Shown piece by piece: positions 49,468-58,193 of a stretch of DNA of 64,000 bases. Every line of letters starts with the position of its first letter. The stretch's first letter is position 1. The notes beneath the pieces were generated by a model. The model had not been told where the DNA came from, made no database searches, and saw only the letters and a program-made list of their open reading frames with translations. The translations under genes and the position numbers were made by a program. The stretch covers positions 1-64,000 of the forward strand of contig NZ_JAALAA010000018.1 of NCBI RefSeq assembly GCF_011045035.1, written 5' to 3'. Origin of the DNA: Nocardioides turkmenicus. GTDB taxonomy: Bacteria > Actinomycetota > Actinomycetes > Propionibacteriales > Nocardioidaceae.

Positions 49468-49848
49468 ATGGCAACCGTGGAGGACGTGCGCTGGCTCGGC
49501 TCGAGCCTGGAGCGGTCCTATGAGGTTTTCGTACGCGGCCGACTGAAGTTCCGGGTCGGCTCGATCGTCTACGTCGCGTTCTCCCTGGACGAGACCGAGA
49601 TGGGCTTCGGGTTCCCGAAGGAGGAGCGCGCCGGCCTGGTCGCCGGCGCGCCCGAGAAGTTCCACATGCCCCGCGAGTCGGAGATGCGGTTCAACTGGGT
49701 CGAGTCGTCCTTGGCCGCACTGGACCCGATCGAGGCGTGCGAGTTCGTCGTCGACGCCTGGCGGCTCTGCGTACCGAAGAAGGTCTCGGCGGCCTACGAC
49801 CTCACCCATCCCGACGGCCCCGGACCGGACCACCCGATGAACCGATGA
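49468..49848 (+). CDS. MmcQ/YjbR-family DNA-binding-like protein
   Basis: 126 residues. MATVEDVRWLGSSLERSYEVFVRGRLKFRVGSIVYVAFS and the block LVAGAPEKFHMPRESEMRFNWVESSLAALD are typical of the YjbR/MmcQ (CyaY-like fold) family. Function not established. The start at 49468 is preferred; 49450 is an alternative. The stop overlaps the next gene as ATGA. Confidence 0.8.
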   Translation: MATVEDVRWLGSSLERSYEVFVRGRLKFRVGSIVYVAFSLDETEMGFGFPKEERAGLVAGAPEKFHMPRESEMRFNWVESSLAALDPIEACEFVVDAWRLCVPKKVSAAYDLTHPDGPGPDHPMNR

Positions 49849-50189
49849 CGGAGGAAGCCCGCGAACGCCTGGAGACCGAGCGCCGACAGACCCTCGGTCG
49901 GCTCGCCGACCTGACCGACGACTTCGACGCCGTCGTCGCGGCCTCGCGGGACACCAACGCCGACGACGAGCACGACCCCGAGGGCGCGACGATCGCCTTC
50001 GAGCGGTCCCAGGTCCAGGCCGTCGTACGCCAGGTGCGCAAGCATCTCGACGAGGTCGACGCCGCGTTGCGACGGCTGGACCAGGGGACGTACGGGATCT
50101 GCGAGCGCTGCGGCGAACCGATCGGCGAGGGCCGTCTCGAGGCACGGCCGGCGGCCCGCACCTGCATCACGTGCGCCTCGGGACGCTGA
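49845..50189 (+). CDS. TraR/DksA-type zinc finger protein
   Basis: 114 residues. A long N-terminal helical hairpin (about 1-78) ends in the zinc module CERCGEPIGEGRLEARPAARTCITC (86-110), with the C4 arrangement of TraR/DksA proteins. In E. coli DksA tunes RNA polymerase through the secondary channel; in this group the role is not proven. It is coupled to the YjbR-like gene by ATGA. Confidence 0.88.
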   Translation: MTEEARERLETERRQTLGRLADLTDDFDAVVAASRDTNADDEHDPEGATIAFERSQVQAVVRQVRKHLDEVDAALRRLDQGTYGICERCGEPIGEGRLEARPAARTCITCASGR

Positions 50190-50215
50190 GGGCAGGAACA
50201 CGGGGGAGAGGTGGT

Positions 50216-50265
50216 GAAGCGCACTCTCGCAGACACCCCTGACCAAGTTGTCCCCGGTGCGCTTC
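50216..50265. other. interrupted inverted repeat before DUF1304 gene
   Basis: GAAGCGCAC (50216-50224) and GTGCGCTTC (50257-50265) are exact complements 32 nt apart. It could be a weak terminator of the TraR gene or an operator. Confidence 0.3.
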
Positions 50266-50274
50266 TGACGCGGC

Positions 50275-50280
50275 TAGTCT
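50275..50280 (+). promoter_or_regulatory. -10 box TAGTCT, leaderless start
   Basis: TAGTCT ends 6 nt before ATG 50287; no ribosome site. Confidence 0.5.
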
Positions 50281-50286
50281 CAGCAC

Positions 50287-50676
50287 ATGATGATCGCTGT
50301 GGCGTTGGTTCTCGCCGGGATTGCCGCGTTGGTGCACGTCTACATCTTCGTGATGGAGTCGCTGACCTGGACGAGCGCGAAGACGCGCGCGGTGTTCGGG
50401 ACGAGCGCCGAGGAGGCCGAGGCCACCAAGGAGCTGGCCTACAACCAGGGCTTCTACAACCTGTTCCTGGCGATCGTGACCGCGGTGGGCATCGTCCTGG
50501 TCGCCGTGGGCTCCGATGCCGCGGGCACCGCACTGGTCTTCGCCGGTGCCGGGTCGATGGCTGCGGCCGCAGCAGTGCTGCTCGTGTCCTCGCCCGACAA
50601 GCGCGGCGCGGCGCTCAAGCAGGGCGTCATCCCGCTGCTCGCGGTGCTAGCGATGCTCGTCGGCTCGCTGGCGTGA
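50287..50676 (+). CDS. DUF1304 family membrane protein
   Basis: 129 residues with four hydrophobic helices. VALVLAGIAALVHVYIFVMESLTWTSAKTRAVFG and the ELAYNQGFYNLFLAI block are diagnostic of DUF1304. Function unknown. It is preceded by a TAGTCT box with no ribosome site, so it is probably leaderless; ATG 50290 is equally possible as start. Confidence 0.87.
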   Translation: MMIAVALVLAGIAALVHVYIFVMESLTWTSAKTRAVFGTSAEEAEATKELAYNQGFYNLFLAIVTAVGIVLVAVGSDAAGTALVFAGAGSMAAAAAVLLVSSPDKRGAALKQGVIPLLAVLAMLVGSLA

Positions 50677-50762
50677 GCCCGAGGTAGGCCCAGCAGCGAT
50701 CGGTTTCCGTGATAGTACCCCCTATCGCAGAAATGTTCGAAAAGACTGTAATATCGGGGGAT

Positions 50763-51782
50763 GTGAGCGTACCTGACGATGCAGTGATGTTCGGTGATGT
50801 CGTCGAGGACTTCCTGACCGACCGGGCCACGCTGACCCGCCGCGGTCTCAACGACAAGTCGCGCGACGCCTACCGGCAGGACATCGCCGCCTGGGCCCGG
50901 CAGCTGCACGTCGACGCGGGCGGCGAGCCCGACGCCGACGTGCTGGCGCTGGTCCCGATCTCGGCGCTGACCGACCAGAACGTACGCATCGCCTACAGGT
51001 CTCTGCGGGAGAGCTCGGCCGCGGCGACCTGCCAGCGCCGGGTCGGCACGCTGCGGCTGTTCACGCACTGGCTGCAGCTCGAGGGACACCTCCTGGTGGA
51101 TCCGACGCTGCGTATCGAGGCACCCGAACGCCCCAGCAGGCTGCCCGCCGGCTGGAGCGTCGACGAGCTCCGCCGGCTGGCGCGGGTGGCCTCGACGCCA
51201 CGTGACGGCACCGACCGGCGCCGTTGGCCGGCCCGCGATCGGGCGATCTTCGCGGTCCTGGTCACCACCGGCGTGCGCGCTGCCGAGCTGTGCGGGCTCG
51301 CCGTCGGCTCCATCCGACGCGAGCCCGACGGCGAGACGCTGGTGCGGGTCATCGGCAAGGGCGACAAGCAGCGCAACCTTCCGTTGCCGCCCGAGGCCGT
51401 GGACGCCGTCGACCTCTATCTGACCGAGCTCGAGGCACGTTTCGGCGCACGTGACCCGGCGGATCACCTGTTCGTGCTGACCTCCGGCAAGCAGCTGCGT
51501 CCCGGTGCGCTCAACCATCTGGTCGAGACCTGGATCCGTCTCGCCGGCGTCCCGAAGCAGCCTGGCGAAGCCGCCCACGCGTTCCGGCACAGCGCAGCCA
51601 AGGGGCTGATCCGCTCCGGCGTACCAGTGCCGGCGGTTCAGGGCCTGCTCGGTCACGAGGATCTCAAGACCACCGGGATCTACGTCAAGGCGACCGCGTC
51701 CGACACCCGCGACGCCGTGCTGCTGTCTCCGGCCCGCGAGGTGCTGCGGGAGACGGCGGACGCGTTCGAGCCGCCTGAGTGA
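50763..51782 (+). CDS. tyrosine recombinase/integrase (XerC/D-like)
   Basis: About 339 residues. An N-terminal SAM-like core-binding domain (FGDVVEDFLTDRATLTRRGLNDKSRDAYRQDIAAWARQL) precedes a complete catalytic domain: Arg in TGVRAAELCGL, Lys in GKGDKQRNLPL, HAFRHSAAKG (H-X2-R), LGHEDLKTTGIY with the last His and the Tyr nucleophile. The start is uncertain (GTG 50763, GTG 50709 or ATG 50733). It stands alone with no att site, excisionase or phage genes nearby, so a chromosomal or orphan role is possible. Ends 1 bp from the convergent methyltransferase. Confidence 0.85.
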   Translation: MSVPDDAVMFGDVVEDFLTDRATLTRRGLNDKSRDAYRQDIAAWARQLHVDAGGEPDADVLALVPISALTDQNVRIAYRSLRESSAAATCQRRVGTLRLFTHWLQLEGHLLVDPTLRIEAPERPSRLPAGWSVDELRRLARVASTPRDGTDRRRWPARDRAIFAVLVTTGVRAAELCGLAVGSIRREPDGETLVRVIGKGDKQRNLPLPPEAVDAVDLYLTELEARFGARDPADHLFVLTSGKQLRPGALNHLVETWIRLAGVPKQPGEAAHAFRHSAAKGLIRSGVPVPAVQGLLGHEDLKTTGIYVKATASDTRDAVLLSPAREVLRETADAFEPPE

Positions 51783-52559
51783 TCAGGACTTGACCGAACG
51801 GGTGGCGATGTATCCGGACAGGTGTCTCGCCGTGGCGTCGGCGTGGTGCGGCGCCTCGACGAGGTGGGTCAGGTTGAAGCCGGCGGCCAGCTGCCCGCCG
51901 ATCTGCGCGGTCAGCGAGTGGCTGTACTCGATCGGGCCGTCCCCATAGGCCCGCCTGCGGTCGGCCTCGGAGAGATCGAGCGAGCTGAACGGAAGCCGGT
52001 GGCGTACGACGAGCTCGCCTCGGTCGAGCGCCACCTCGTCGAAGATGTAGACGTCCGGGTTCATGAACCCGGTCAGGAGCGTCCCGCCAGGTCGCAGCAC
52101 CCGGAACGCCTCGTTCCAGACCGGCGTCAGATCCGGACAGAACAGGTTCGACACCGGGTTCACGACGACATCGAACTCAGCGTCGCCGAAGACACCCAGG
52201 TCGCGCATGTCGCCGAGCACCGTACGCAGCGTCAGACCCTCACGAGCAGCCACCTCGTCGTCGCGCGCCAGCTGCTTGGGCGAGTTGTCGAAAACGGTGA
52301 CCGTGGCGCCAGCAGCCGCCAGGATCGGTCCCTGCTGACCGCCACCGGACGCCAGGCAGAGCACCCGGACGCCGCTCAGGTCGGCCGGAAGCCAGTCGCG
52401 TGGCGTCGGCTCGTGGCCGATGAGAACGACGGACCAGTCGCCGGCGCGCGCCCGGGCGACGATCTCCGGACCGACCGGCCGAGACCATTCGTTGTCGTTG
52501 TCCACCAGCACGTCCCAGGCGACGCGATTGTGTGCCACCGGGTCGAAGTCATCTGCCAC
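51783..52559 (-). CDS. class I SAM-dependent methyltransferase
   Basis: 258 residues. VRVLCLASGGGQQGPILAAAGATVTVFDNSPKQLARD is motif I with a Ser-Gly-Gly-Gly variant loop, and FDVVVNPVSNLFCPDLTPVWNEAFRVLRPGGTLLTGFMNP follows. This GGGQQGP variant is recognisable in a Gram-positive subgroup of unknown substrate. Its C-terminal part (about 180-258) is family specific. ATG 52559. Confidence 0.85.
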   Translation of the reverse strand: MADDFDPVAHNRVAWDVLVDNDNEWSRPVGPEIVARARAGDWSVVLIGHEPTPRDWLPADLSGVRVLCLASGGGQQGPILAAAGATVTVFDNSPKQLARDDEVAAREGLTLRTVLGDMRDLGVFGDAEFDVVVNPVSNLFCPDLTPVWNEAFRVLRPGGTLLTGFMNPDVYIFDEVALDRGELVVRHRLPFSSLDLSEADRRRAYGDGPIEYSHSLTAQIGGQLAAGFNLTHLVEAPHHADATARHLSGYIATRSVKS

Positions 52560-52631
52560 AGCAGCGCACTCTAACGCCCCCGATGGCTTCCCAGCTCAGA
52601 TCTGGCTACGTCGCCGATAATGCACATTATG

Positions 52632-52922
52632 TCAATCCGACCTTGAGTCGGATCCCATCGAGACTCCCCTCGCAGCAGACAGGTCGATGACGATCTTGCC
52701 GCGCACGCGCCGCCCGGCCTGCAGCTCGACGGCCTTCCGGATCTCCTCGACAGGAAAGGTTGCCGCGATCGGCACACGGAGGTCACCGGCGGCGACCAGG
52801 CGTGCGATACGGCGAAGCGCCTCGGGTCCGGCTTTCGCACCATTGGCCGCAGGCGCGCCCTCGAGGGCGGTCGCCACGGTGCAGATGCGGCCGTCTCCGC
52901 GGCTCGGACCCGGTCGGAGCGC
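52632..52922 (-). pseudogene. C-terminal remnant of an MDR-type NADP-dependent oxidoreductase
   Basis: The frame reads LRPGPSRGDGRICTVATALEGAP, then GAKAGPEALRRIARLVAAGDLRVPIAATFPVEEIRKAVELQAGRRVRGKIVIDL, the last quarter of quinone-oxidoreductase-like MDR enzymes. The N-terminal catalytic domain and cofactor loop are missing. Upstream sequence past about 52922 turns into a TetR fragment on the other strand. No ribosome site or credible start exists, so it is a remnant. The ending is extended by a short foreign tail (SAARGVSMGSDSRSD). Confidence 0.7.
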
Positions 52923-52924
52923 GG

Positions 52925-53278
52925 GAGCTGGTCGAACAGGAGAGCCCGTCCGTGGCGCTGCGATGATGAATGGACCTGTTCGGCACCTGGATCGCCGCGA
53001 AGAACGGCATGCATGCCACCTTGCTGTCGATGATCGATTCCGGCGACCTCGCCCATGCTCGAACCAGGGACGAGCTCCTGGCGGCGATCTCCACCATCCT
53101 CGATGCCGGTGTCACGGCGGGCGACCTCCGCCCGGACGTCACCCCCGAAGAGATCTCCGCCGCCCTCATCGGCATCTTCACCGTCACGCGACAGCCCGGC
53201 AGCACCGGTATTGCAGACCGACTGCTCGACATCCTCCTCGACGGTCTCCGACCACAACAGCCTCACCCGACCGGATGA
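52925..53278 (+). pseudogene. C-terminal remnant of a TetR-family regulator with internal stops
   Basis: The frame reads ELVEQESPSVALR, then two TGA codons (52964-52969), then MDLFGTWIAAKNGMHATLLSMI and the rest of a TetR ligand-binding domain to GLRPQ. The two stops fall where intact relatives usually have residues such as Glu-Trp before the MDLF helix. No helix-turn-helix is present upstream. Translation restarting at ATG 52970 (102 residues) would give a non-DNA-binding fragment. Confidence 0.7.
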
Positions 53279-53381
53279 GATCCGACACTCGCTGACGACC
53301 ACATCGGGAACCTGTACCGGAACTCGATGATGTGGCGGACTCGGACAGATCGGCGCCGTGGTGGAGGATGACGCTGGCGTC

Positions 53382-54743
53382 ATGACATCCATCAACGAGC
53401 TTCGCAAGAACGTCACCCGGGCCATCGCGCCCGAGGACTCCGACTACGACGCCGCTCGGGCCGTCTGGAACGGGATGATCGACCGTCGTCCAGCCGCTGT
53501 CGTGCCGGCCGAGGACGTCGCCGACGTCATCGCTGCGGTGAACTTCGCCCGCGACACCGGTCTGCCGCTCGCCGTGCGCGGCGGCGGGCACAGTGCACCG
53601 GGTTTCGGGACGATCGACGACGGCCTGGTCATCGACCTCTCCCCCATGCGTACCGTCGACGTCGACGCCGCCGCACGAACTGCTCGCGTGGGCGGGGGCG
53701 CCACCCTGGCCGACCTCAACGAGGCCACCCACGCGCACGGCCTGGCCGCGCCTGGCGGGATCGTCTCGACGACCGGCGTCGGCGGGCTGACGCTCGGTGG
53801 CGGCATCGGTTACCTCACCCGGGGCTTCGGTCTCTCGATCGACAATCTCCGGTCGGCCGACGTCGTCACCGCCGACGGCCAGCACCGTCGCGCCAGCGCG
53901 TCCGAGAACGCCGACCTGTTCTGGGCGCTCTGCGGTGGCAGCGGAAACTTCGGGGTCGTCACCACCTTCGAGTTCGACCTGCACCCGGTGGACGAGGTGG
54001 TCGTCGGCATCTTCTTCTACGAGCTGGAGTACGCCGGTGACCTGCTGCGCCTCTTCCGCACCTGGGTGACCGAGGCCGACGAGCGCTGCGGCGGCTTCCC
54101 GGCGTTCCAGGTCGCCCCTCCCCTGCCCTTCCTGCCGGAGGAGCGCCATGGCGACACGTTCTGTGTGGCCATCGTCCACTGGAGCGGCCCGGTCGAGGAG
54201 GGCGAGGCGGCGATGCAGCCGTTCCGCGACCTCGCCCCGCGGGTCGGTGAGCTGGTCTCGCCGATGCCGTACCCGTGGCTCAACAGCGCGTTCGACGAGC
54301 TGTTCCCCCGTGGCGTACGCAGCTACTGGAAGGGCAACTACGTCACCGAGCTGACCGACGAGGCCATCGATGTGCACCTGACGCACGGCCCGAAGGCGCC
54401 GAACCCGAGCTCGACGATGCACCTGTACCCCATCAACGGCGCCGCCGCGCGTGTCGGCGCGACGGACACGGCGTTCGGCTACCGGCACGCGACGTTCTCG
54501 ACGGTGATCGTCTCGGCCTGGCCGGACGCCGCGGACGACGCCGCCAACATCGCATGGGTGCGTGACTACGCCGACGCCCTCACGCCGCACTCCGAGGCCG
54601 GCGGGTACGTGAACTTCATGTCCGGCGACGACCAGGGCCGTGTCTCCGACACCTACGGCAGCAACTACGCGCGGCTCAGGGAGGTCAAGCGGACCTACGA
54701 TCCGGGGAACCTGTTCGGTCACAACCAGAACATCACGCCCTAG
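53382..54743 (+). CDS. BBE-type FAD-linked oxidoreductase
   Basis: About 453 residues. The FAD-binding PCMH domain has RGGGHSAPGFG, whose His can carry an 8-alpha-histidyl FAD bond, and GGIVSTTGVGGLTLGGGIGYLTRGFGLSIDNL, where berberine-bridge-type enzymes with a second bond have a Cys at the position seen here as Ser. The BBE C-terminal motif is YGSNYARLREVKRTYDPGNLFGHNQNI. Such enzymes oxidise sugars or secondary metabolites. ATG 53382 is used; GTG 53358 is possible. Its end overlaps the next minus-strand gene. Confidence 0.87.
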   Translation: MTSINELRKNVTRAIAPEDSDYDAARAVWNGMIDRRPAAVVPAEDVADVIAAVNFARDTGLPLAVRGGGHSAPGFGTIDDGLVIDLSPMRTVDVDAAARTARVGGGATLADLNEATHAHGLAAPGGIVSTTGVGGLTLGGGIGYLTRGFGLSIDNLRSADVVTADGQHRRASASENADLFWALCGGSGNFGVVTTFEFDLHPVDEVVVGIFFYELEYAGDLLRLFRTWVTEADERCGGFPAFQVAPPLPFLPEERHGDTFCVAIVHWSGPVEEGEAAMQPFRDLAPRVGELVSPMPYPWLNSAFDELFPRGVRSYWKGNYVTELTDEAIDVHLTHGPKAPNPSSTMHLYPINGAAARVGATDTAFGYRHATFSTVIVSAWPDAADDAANIAWVRDYADALTPHSEAGGYVNFMSGDDQGRVSDTYGSNYARLREVKRTYDPGNLFGHNQNITP

Positions 54744-55120
54744 GAGACAGCGCCGGGACGATCCTCACCCTCACGCAGGGCGAGGATCGTGCGCGCGTCG
54801 GCGGCGGTCGCGAAGACGAGCGCCGAGGCGGCGACCTTGGGCCCGATGTTGCCCTCCTGGCGCGCGAGATGAGTGCAGTACGCCGCGATCGCCACGTTGA
54901 GCCCGGCCCGGGCCACCATCCACGGCAGCCTGCGTCGGCCGGCGAGCAACCCGGGCACCAGCGCCAGGTCTGCTGCGCCGATCACGCGCAGCGCTGTGGG
55001 ATGGTCGCCGAGCTTCAGCGTCCGGCCCACCCACTCCGGTTTGAAGAGGATCGCAGCCCCGATCGGCAGCGTGGCCATTCCGACGACGGCGGCCGAGCGC
55101 CGCGCACTCTCAGAGTCCAT
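54740..55120 (-). CDS. hypothetical membrane protein
   Basis: 126 residues with three or four weak hydrophobic helices: AAVVGMATLPIGAAILFKPEWVG, RVIGAADLALVPGLLAGRR, WMVARAGLNVAIAAYCTHLA and KVAASALVFATAADARTILAL. ATG 55120 begins MDSESARRS; a much longer upstream frame is antisense to the M20 gene and rejected. The 3' end overlaps the flavin oxidase by 4 bp. Function not recognised. Confidence 0.65.
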   Translation of the reverse strand: MDSESARRSAAVVGMATLPIGAAILFKPEWVGRTLKLGDHPTALRVIGAADLALVPGLLAGRRRLPWMVARAGLNVAIAAYCTHLARQEGNIGPKVAASALVFATAADARTILALREGEDRPGAVS

Positions 55121-55180
55121 GGATCCATCTTGTCGGACGGATGGGTGATCAGGCCCCTCATCGTCTGATAGTTTCCGGAC

Positions 55181-56374
55181 ATGATGTCCAGAAACGTGGA
55201 TCTCCCGGGACGAATCGTCGCCTCTGCGGACGCGCTCGTCCCGAAGCTCGTCGAGCTCCGGCGACGTATCCACAGCGAACCGGAGCTCGGGCTTCACCTG
55301 CCCGCGACGCAGCGCACGGTGATCGAGGCGCTGTCCGGCCTCGACCTGGAGATCACCGAGGGGCGATCGCTGTCGTCGGTGACCGCGGTCCTGCGCGGCG
55401 CGCAGCCCGGGCCGACGGTGCTGCTGCGCGCCGACATGGACGCGCTGCCGATCACCGAAGCGGCCGATGTCCCCTATCGCTCCACCAACGGAGCGATGCA
55501 TGCCTGCGGTCATGATCTGCACGTCGCCGGTCTGATCGGCGCCGCGCGCCTGCTCGCCGAGCACCGTTCTGACCTGGCTGGAAGCGTGATCCTGATGTTC
55601 CAGCCCGGCGAGGAGGGTCACGGCGGCGCGAGGCTGATGATCGACGAGGGCGTCCTCGACGCGGCCGGGAGCCGACCGGTGGCGGCGTACGCGATCCATG
55701 TCGGCAACGCGCCGCGCGGGATCTTCCTCACCAGGCCCGGCACCGTGACGGCGAGCTCGACACACCTGAGGATCGACCTCGCCGGTCGCGGCGGGCACGG
55801 CTCCCGACCTCACGAGGCGCTCGACCCGGTCCCGATCGCGGCCGAGATCGTGCTGGCCCTGCAGACCTACACCGCGCGCCGATTCGACTCCTTCGACCCC
55901 GTCGTCATCTCCGTGACCAACCTGACCTCGGGCACCGGCGTCGACAACGTGATCCCCGAGTCGGTGGAGCTGACCGGCACCGTACGCACCGTCGACCCGA
56001 ACACGCTGTCCAGGATCGAGGAGGAACTCCCCCGCCTCGTGGAGGGCATCGCGAGGGCGCACGGGCTGGACGCGACGGCCGCGCTCGACACCGGCTACCC
56101 GAGCGTCGTCAACGATGAGGCAGTCACCCGACGTGCGATGGAGACACTGCGCGGTGCCTTCGGTCCGCGGGTGGTCGAGGTGCCCCGACCGACGATGGGA
56201 GCCGAGGACTTCTCGTTCATCAGCCAGCAGGTCCCGACCACCATGGTCCTGCTGGGCGCGGCCCCTGGCGACGGCGCTGCCCCCAACCACTCCCCTGACG
56301 CCGCGTTCGACGACAGCGTTCTCGGCGACCAGGCAGCCGCACTCGCGCTCTTGGCCCTGGAGTCGTTGCGCTAG
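55181..56374 (+). CDS. M20-family amidohydrolase (N-acyl amino acid/hippurate hydrolase-like)
   Basis: 397 residues. Typical segments are LRRRIHSEPELGLHLPATQ, LRADMDALPITE, HACGHDLHVAGLIGAA (metal-binding Cys/His), MFQPGEEGHGGARLMIDEG (general base Glu) and MGAEDFSFISQQVP near the end; the dimerisation insert lies at about 185-300. It hydrolyses N-acyl or N-aroyl amino acids, or related amides. ATG 55181 or 55184. It stands in front of the PNPOx-like gene without an evident operon. Confidence 0.9.
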   Translation: MMSRNVDLPGRIVASADALVPKLVELRRRIHSEPELGLHLPATQRTVIEALSGLDLEITEGRSLSSVTAVLRGAQPGPTVLLRADMDALPITEAADVPYRSTNGAMHACGHDLHVAGLIGAARLLAEHRSDLAGSVILMFQPGEEGHGGARLMIDEGVLDAAGSRPVAAYAIHVGNAPRGIFLTRPGTVTASSTHLRIDLAGRGGHGSRPHEALDPVPIAAEIVLALQTYTARRFDSFDPVVISVTNLTSGTGVDNVIPESVELTGTVRTVDPNTLSRIEEELPRLVEGIARAHGLDATAALDTGYPSVVNDEAVTRRAMETLRGAFGPRVVEVPRPTMGAEDFSFISQQVPTTMVLLGAAPGDGAAPNHSPDAAFDDSVLGDQAAALALLALESLR

Positions 56375-56463
56375 GACTCTGCCGGCGATGTAGAGAACCT
56401 GCGAACGGCTCCGTCCATGGGGTGAGAGCGACCAACCGGGTCGCCGGAACCGAGGAGAACCCG

Positions 56464-56970
56464 ATGTCCAACACCATGCAGACCGACGAGATCGAAGAGG
56501 TGCTGAGCCGCCCGCTGAGCCGCGAGCTCCTGGCGCGCGACCTCACCCGCCTGGCGTACGTCGCCAAGGACGGCACCCCGAGGAACATCCCGATCGCGTT
56601 CACCTGGAACGGCTCACAGGTGGTCATGTGCACCACGACGAACTCCCCCAAGCTCGTCTCGCTGCGCCACAACCCGGCGGTCGCCCTGACCATCGACACC
56701 GAGGTGCACCCGCCGAAGATGCTGCTCATCCGCGGCACCGCCGAGCTCGATGTCGTCGACGGGATCCCTGAGGAGTACCTCGAGATGAACGGCTCCTACG
56801 AGATGACGGCCGAGCAGCGGGTCGCCTGGGAGGCCGAGGTGCGGTCGCTGTACGACAGCATGGTGCGCATCGTCGTCACGCCGACCTGGGCGAAGCTGAT
56901 CGACTTCGAGACGACCCTTCCGACGCAGGTCGAGGAGTTGGTCCGGCAGCGCGCCGAGCGCAACCGGTGA
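56464..56970 (+). CDS. pyridoxamine 5'-phosphate oxidase-like flavin/F420-binding protein
   Basis: 168 residues, split-barrel fold. LLARDLTRLAYVAKDGTPRNIPIAFTWNGSQVVMCTTTNSPKLVSLRHNPAVALTIDTE shows the beta-barrel pattern with a cofactor-phosphate-binding region; it lacks the full PNPOx active-site set, so a flavin- or F420-dependent reductase/oxidase role is more likely. ATG 56464 follows GAGGAG. The next gene begins 38 bp downstream. Confidence 0.78.
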   Translation: MSNTMQTDEIEEVLSRPLSRELLARDLTRLAYVAKDGTPRNIPIAFTWNGSQVVMCTTTNSPKLVSLRHNPAVALTIDTEVHPPKMLLIRGTAELDVVDGIPEEYLEMNGSYEMTAEQRVAWEAEVRSLYDSMVRIVVTPTWAKLIDFETTLPTQVEELVRQRAERNR

Positions 56971-57008
56971 GGGAATGATCGCCTCGGGGTCTGGGTACCC
57001 GCTTGGGT

Positions 57009-58193
57009 GTGACTGCTTCGACTCAAGAGATCGAGCCCGCTCTCGGCATCGACGCCCGACTCACCGAGATCGAGCGTCAGGTCGACGTGCTGCTGAACCT
57101 CACCCCGCTCAACGGAGCGGAGGCGTGGGACGACTTCAAACGGAGCGACTTCACCGTGGCACCGACGCTGCGGCTCCGAGAGCTCGACTTCGACCCTGAC
57201 CTGGTGCGTCGCGAACTCTACAACCTCGAGATCGAGGACGTCGCGGACCCGGCGCTGCACTCCTTGTTCCGGGCCAAGCGTGATGAGATCGCGCGCCAGA
57301 TCACCGCTCTGGAGGACCGTGACACAACCAAGTTCGTCCACGGTTCGCGGCAGCTCTTCGGCGACCCCTCCCCCAGCCTCGTGTCATCGGCCGAGCAGCT
57401 GCTCGCCGACATCGAGCCGCCGGCCCCGGCTCGTGGGAACGTGACGTCGGGGGCGTTCGCCGATGCGGCGCGCGACGAGCTGGAGCACTACCGGGCGGCG
57501 TACCCCGAGTTTCCTGTGGAGGTCGAGGTGCGCGAGGACGTCTCCGAGCTGATGGTGTCCTCGGAGGGGCACCTGCTCATCCCGGAGGCCGGGACCTTTC
57601 GCGCCGACCGGGTCGAGCCGCTGCTTCATCACGAGGTCGGTACGCACGTCGTCACCTATCAGAACGGCGCGAGGCAGCCGCTGAAGATGCTGACGATCGG
57701 TCTGCCCGGCTACGACGAGACGCAGGAGGGCCTGGCCCTGATCTCCGAGTACGTCACCGGCGGCCTGGATCCGCGGCGGCTGCGGGTGCTGGCGGCACGG
57801 GTCGTCGCCGTCGACCTCCTGATCGCGGGCGCGACCTTCATGGAGATCTTCGAGACCTTGGAGAGCAAGCACCGGATCCCCCGGCGGACCGCCTGGTCGG
57901 TTGCGGTCCGAGTCGTCGTCGCCGGCGGGATGGTGCGCGACGCGATCTACCTGCGCGGTATCAGCCGCATCCTCGAGGCCGTCGCCTCGGGCGTCGATCT
58001 CGACGTGCTCCTCGTCGGCAAGCTCGCGCTGGACCACGTCGACCTGGTGCAGGACCTGCTCGATCGCGGCGTACTGGAGCCACCGTGGGTGCGCCCGCGA
58101 TGGCTCGAGGTGCCCGGCGCGCGGGAACGCCTGGACCGGATGGCCGATGGCTTGCGAGTCACCGACCTCTACGAAGGAGATGGGGAGAGATGA
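57009..58193 (+). CDS. DUF1704 (QEGLA-motif) metallopeptidase-like protein, MATCAP family
   Basis: 394 residues. The metal motif HEVGTH (208-213, HEXXXH) is followed by QEGLA (239-243) within ETQEGLALISEYVTGG. This pair defines DUF1704/TIGR02421, to which the eukaryotic microtubule carboxypeptidases (MATCAP) belong. Predicted role: removal of a C-terminal residue from a peptide or protein; the bacterial substrate is unknown. The N-terminal 150 residues are helical and charged. GTG 57009 or TTG 57003. It is translationally coupled (ATGA) to an ATP-grasp ligase. Confidence 0.88.
   Translation: MTASTQEIEPALGIDARLTEIERQVDVLLNLTPLNGAEAWDDFKRSDFTVAPTLRLRELDFDPDLVRRELYNLEIEDVADPALHSLFRAKRDEIARQITALEDRDTTKFVHGSRQLFGDPSPSLVSSAEQLLADIEPPAPARGNVTSGAFADAARDELEHYRAAYPEFPVEVEVREDVSELMVSSEGHLLIPEAGTFRADRVEPLLHHEVGTHVVTYQNGARQPLKMLTIGLPGYDETQEGLALISEYVTGGLDPRRLRVLAARVVAVDLLIAGATFMEIFETLESKHRIPRRTAWSVAVRVVVAGGMVRDAIYLRGISRILEAVASGVDLDVLLVGKLALDHVDLVQDLLDRGVLEPPWVRPRWLEVPGARERLDRMADGLRVTDLYEGDGER

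Noticed and set aside
50709..51782. Tyrosine recombinase as a marker of a prophage or ICE
   Set aside because: No att repeats, tRNA junction, excisionase or phage genes are nearby; flanking genes look chromosomal.
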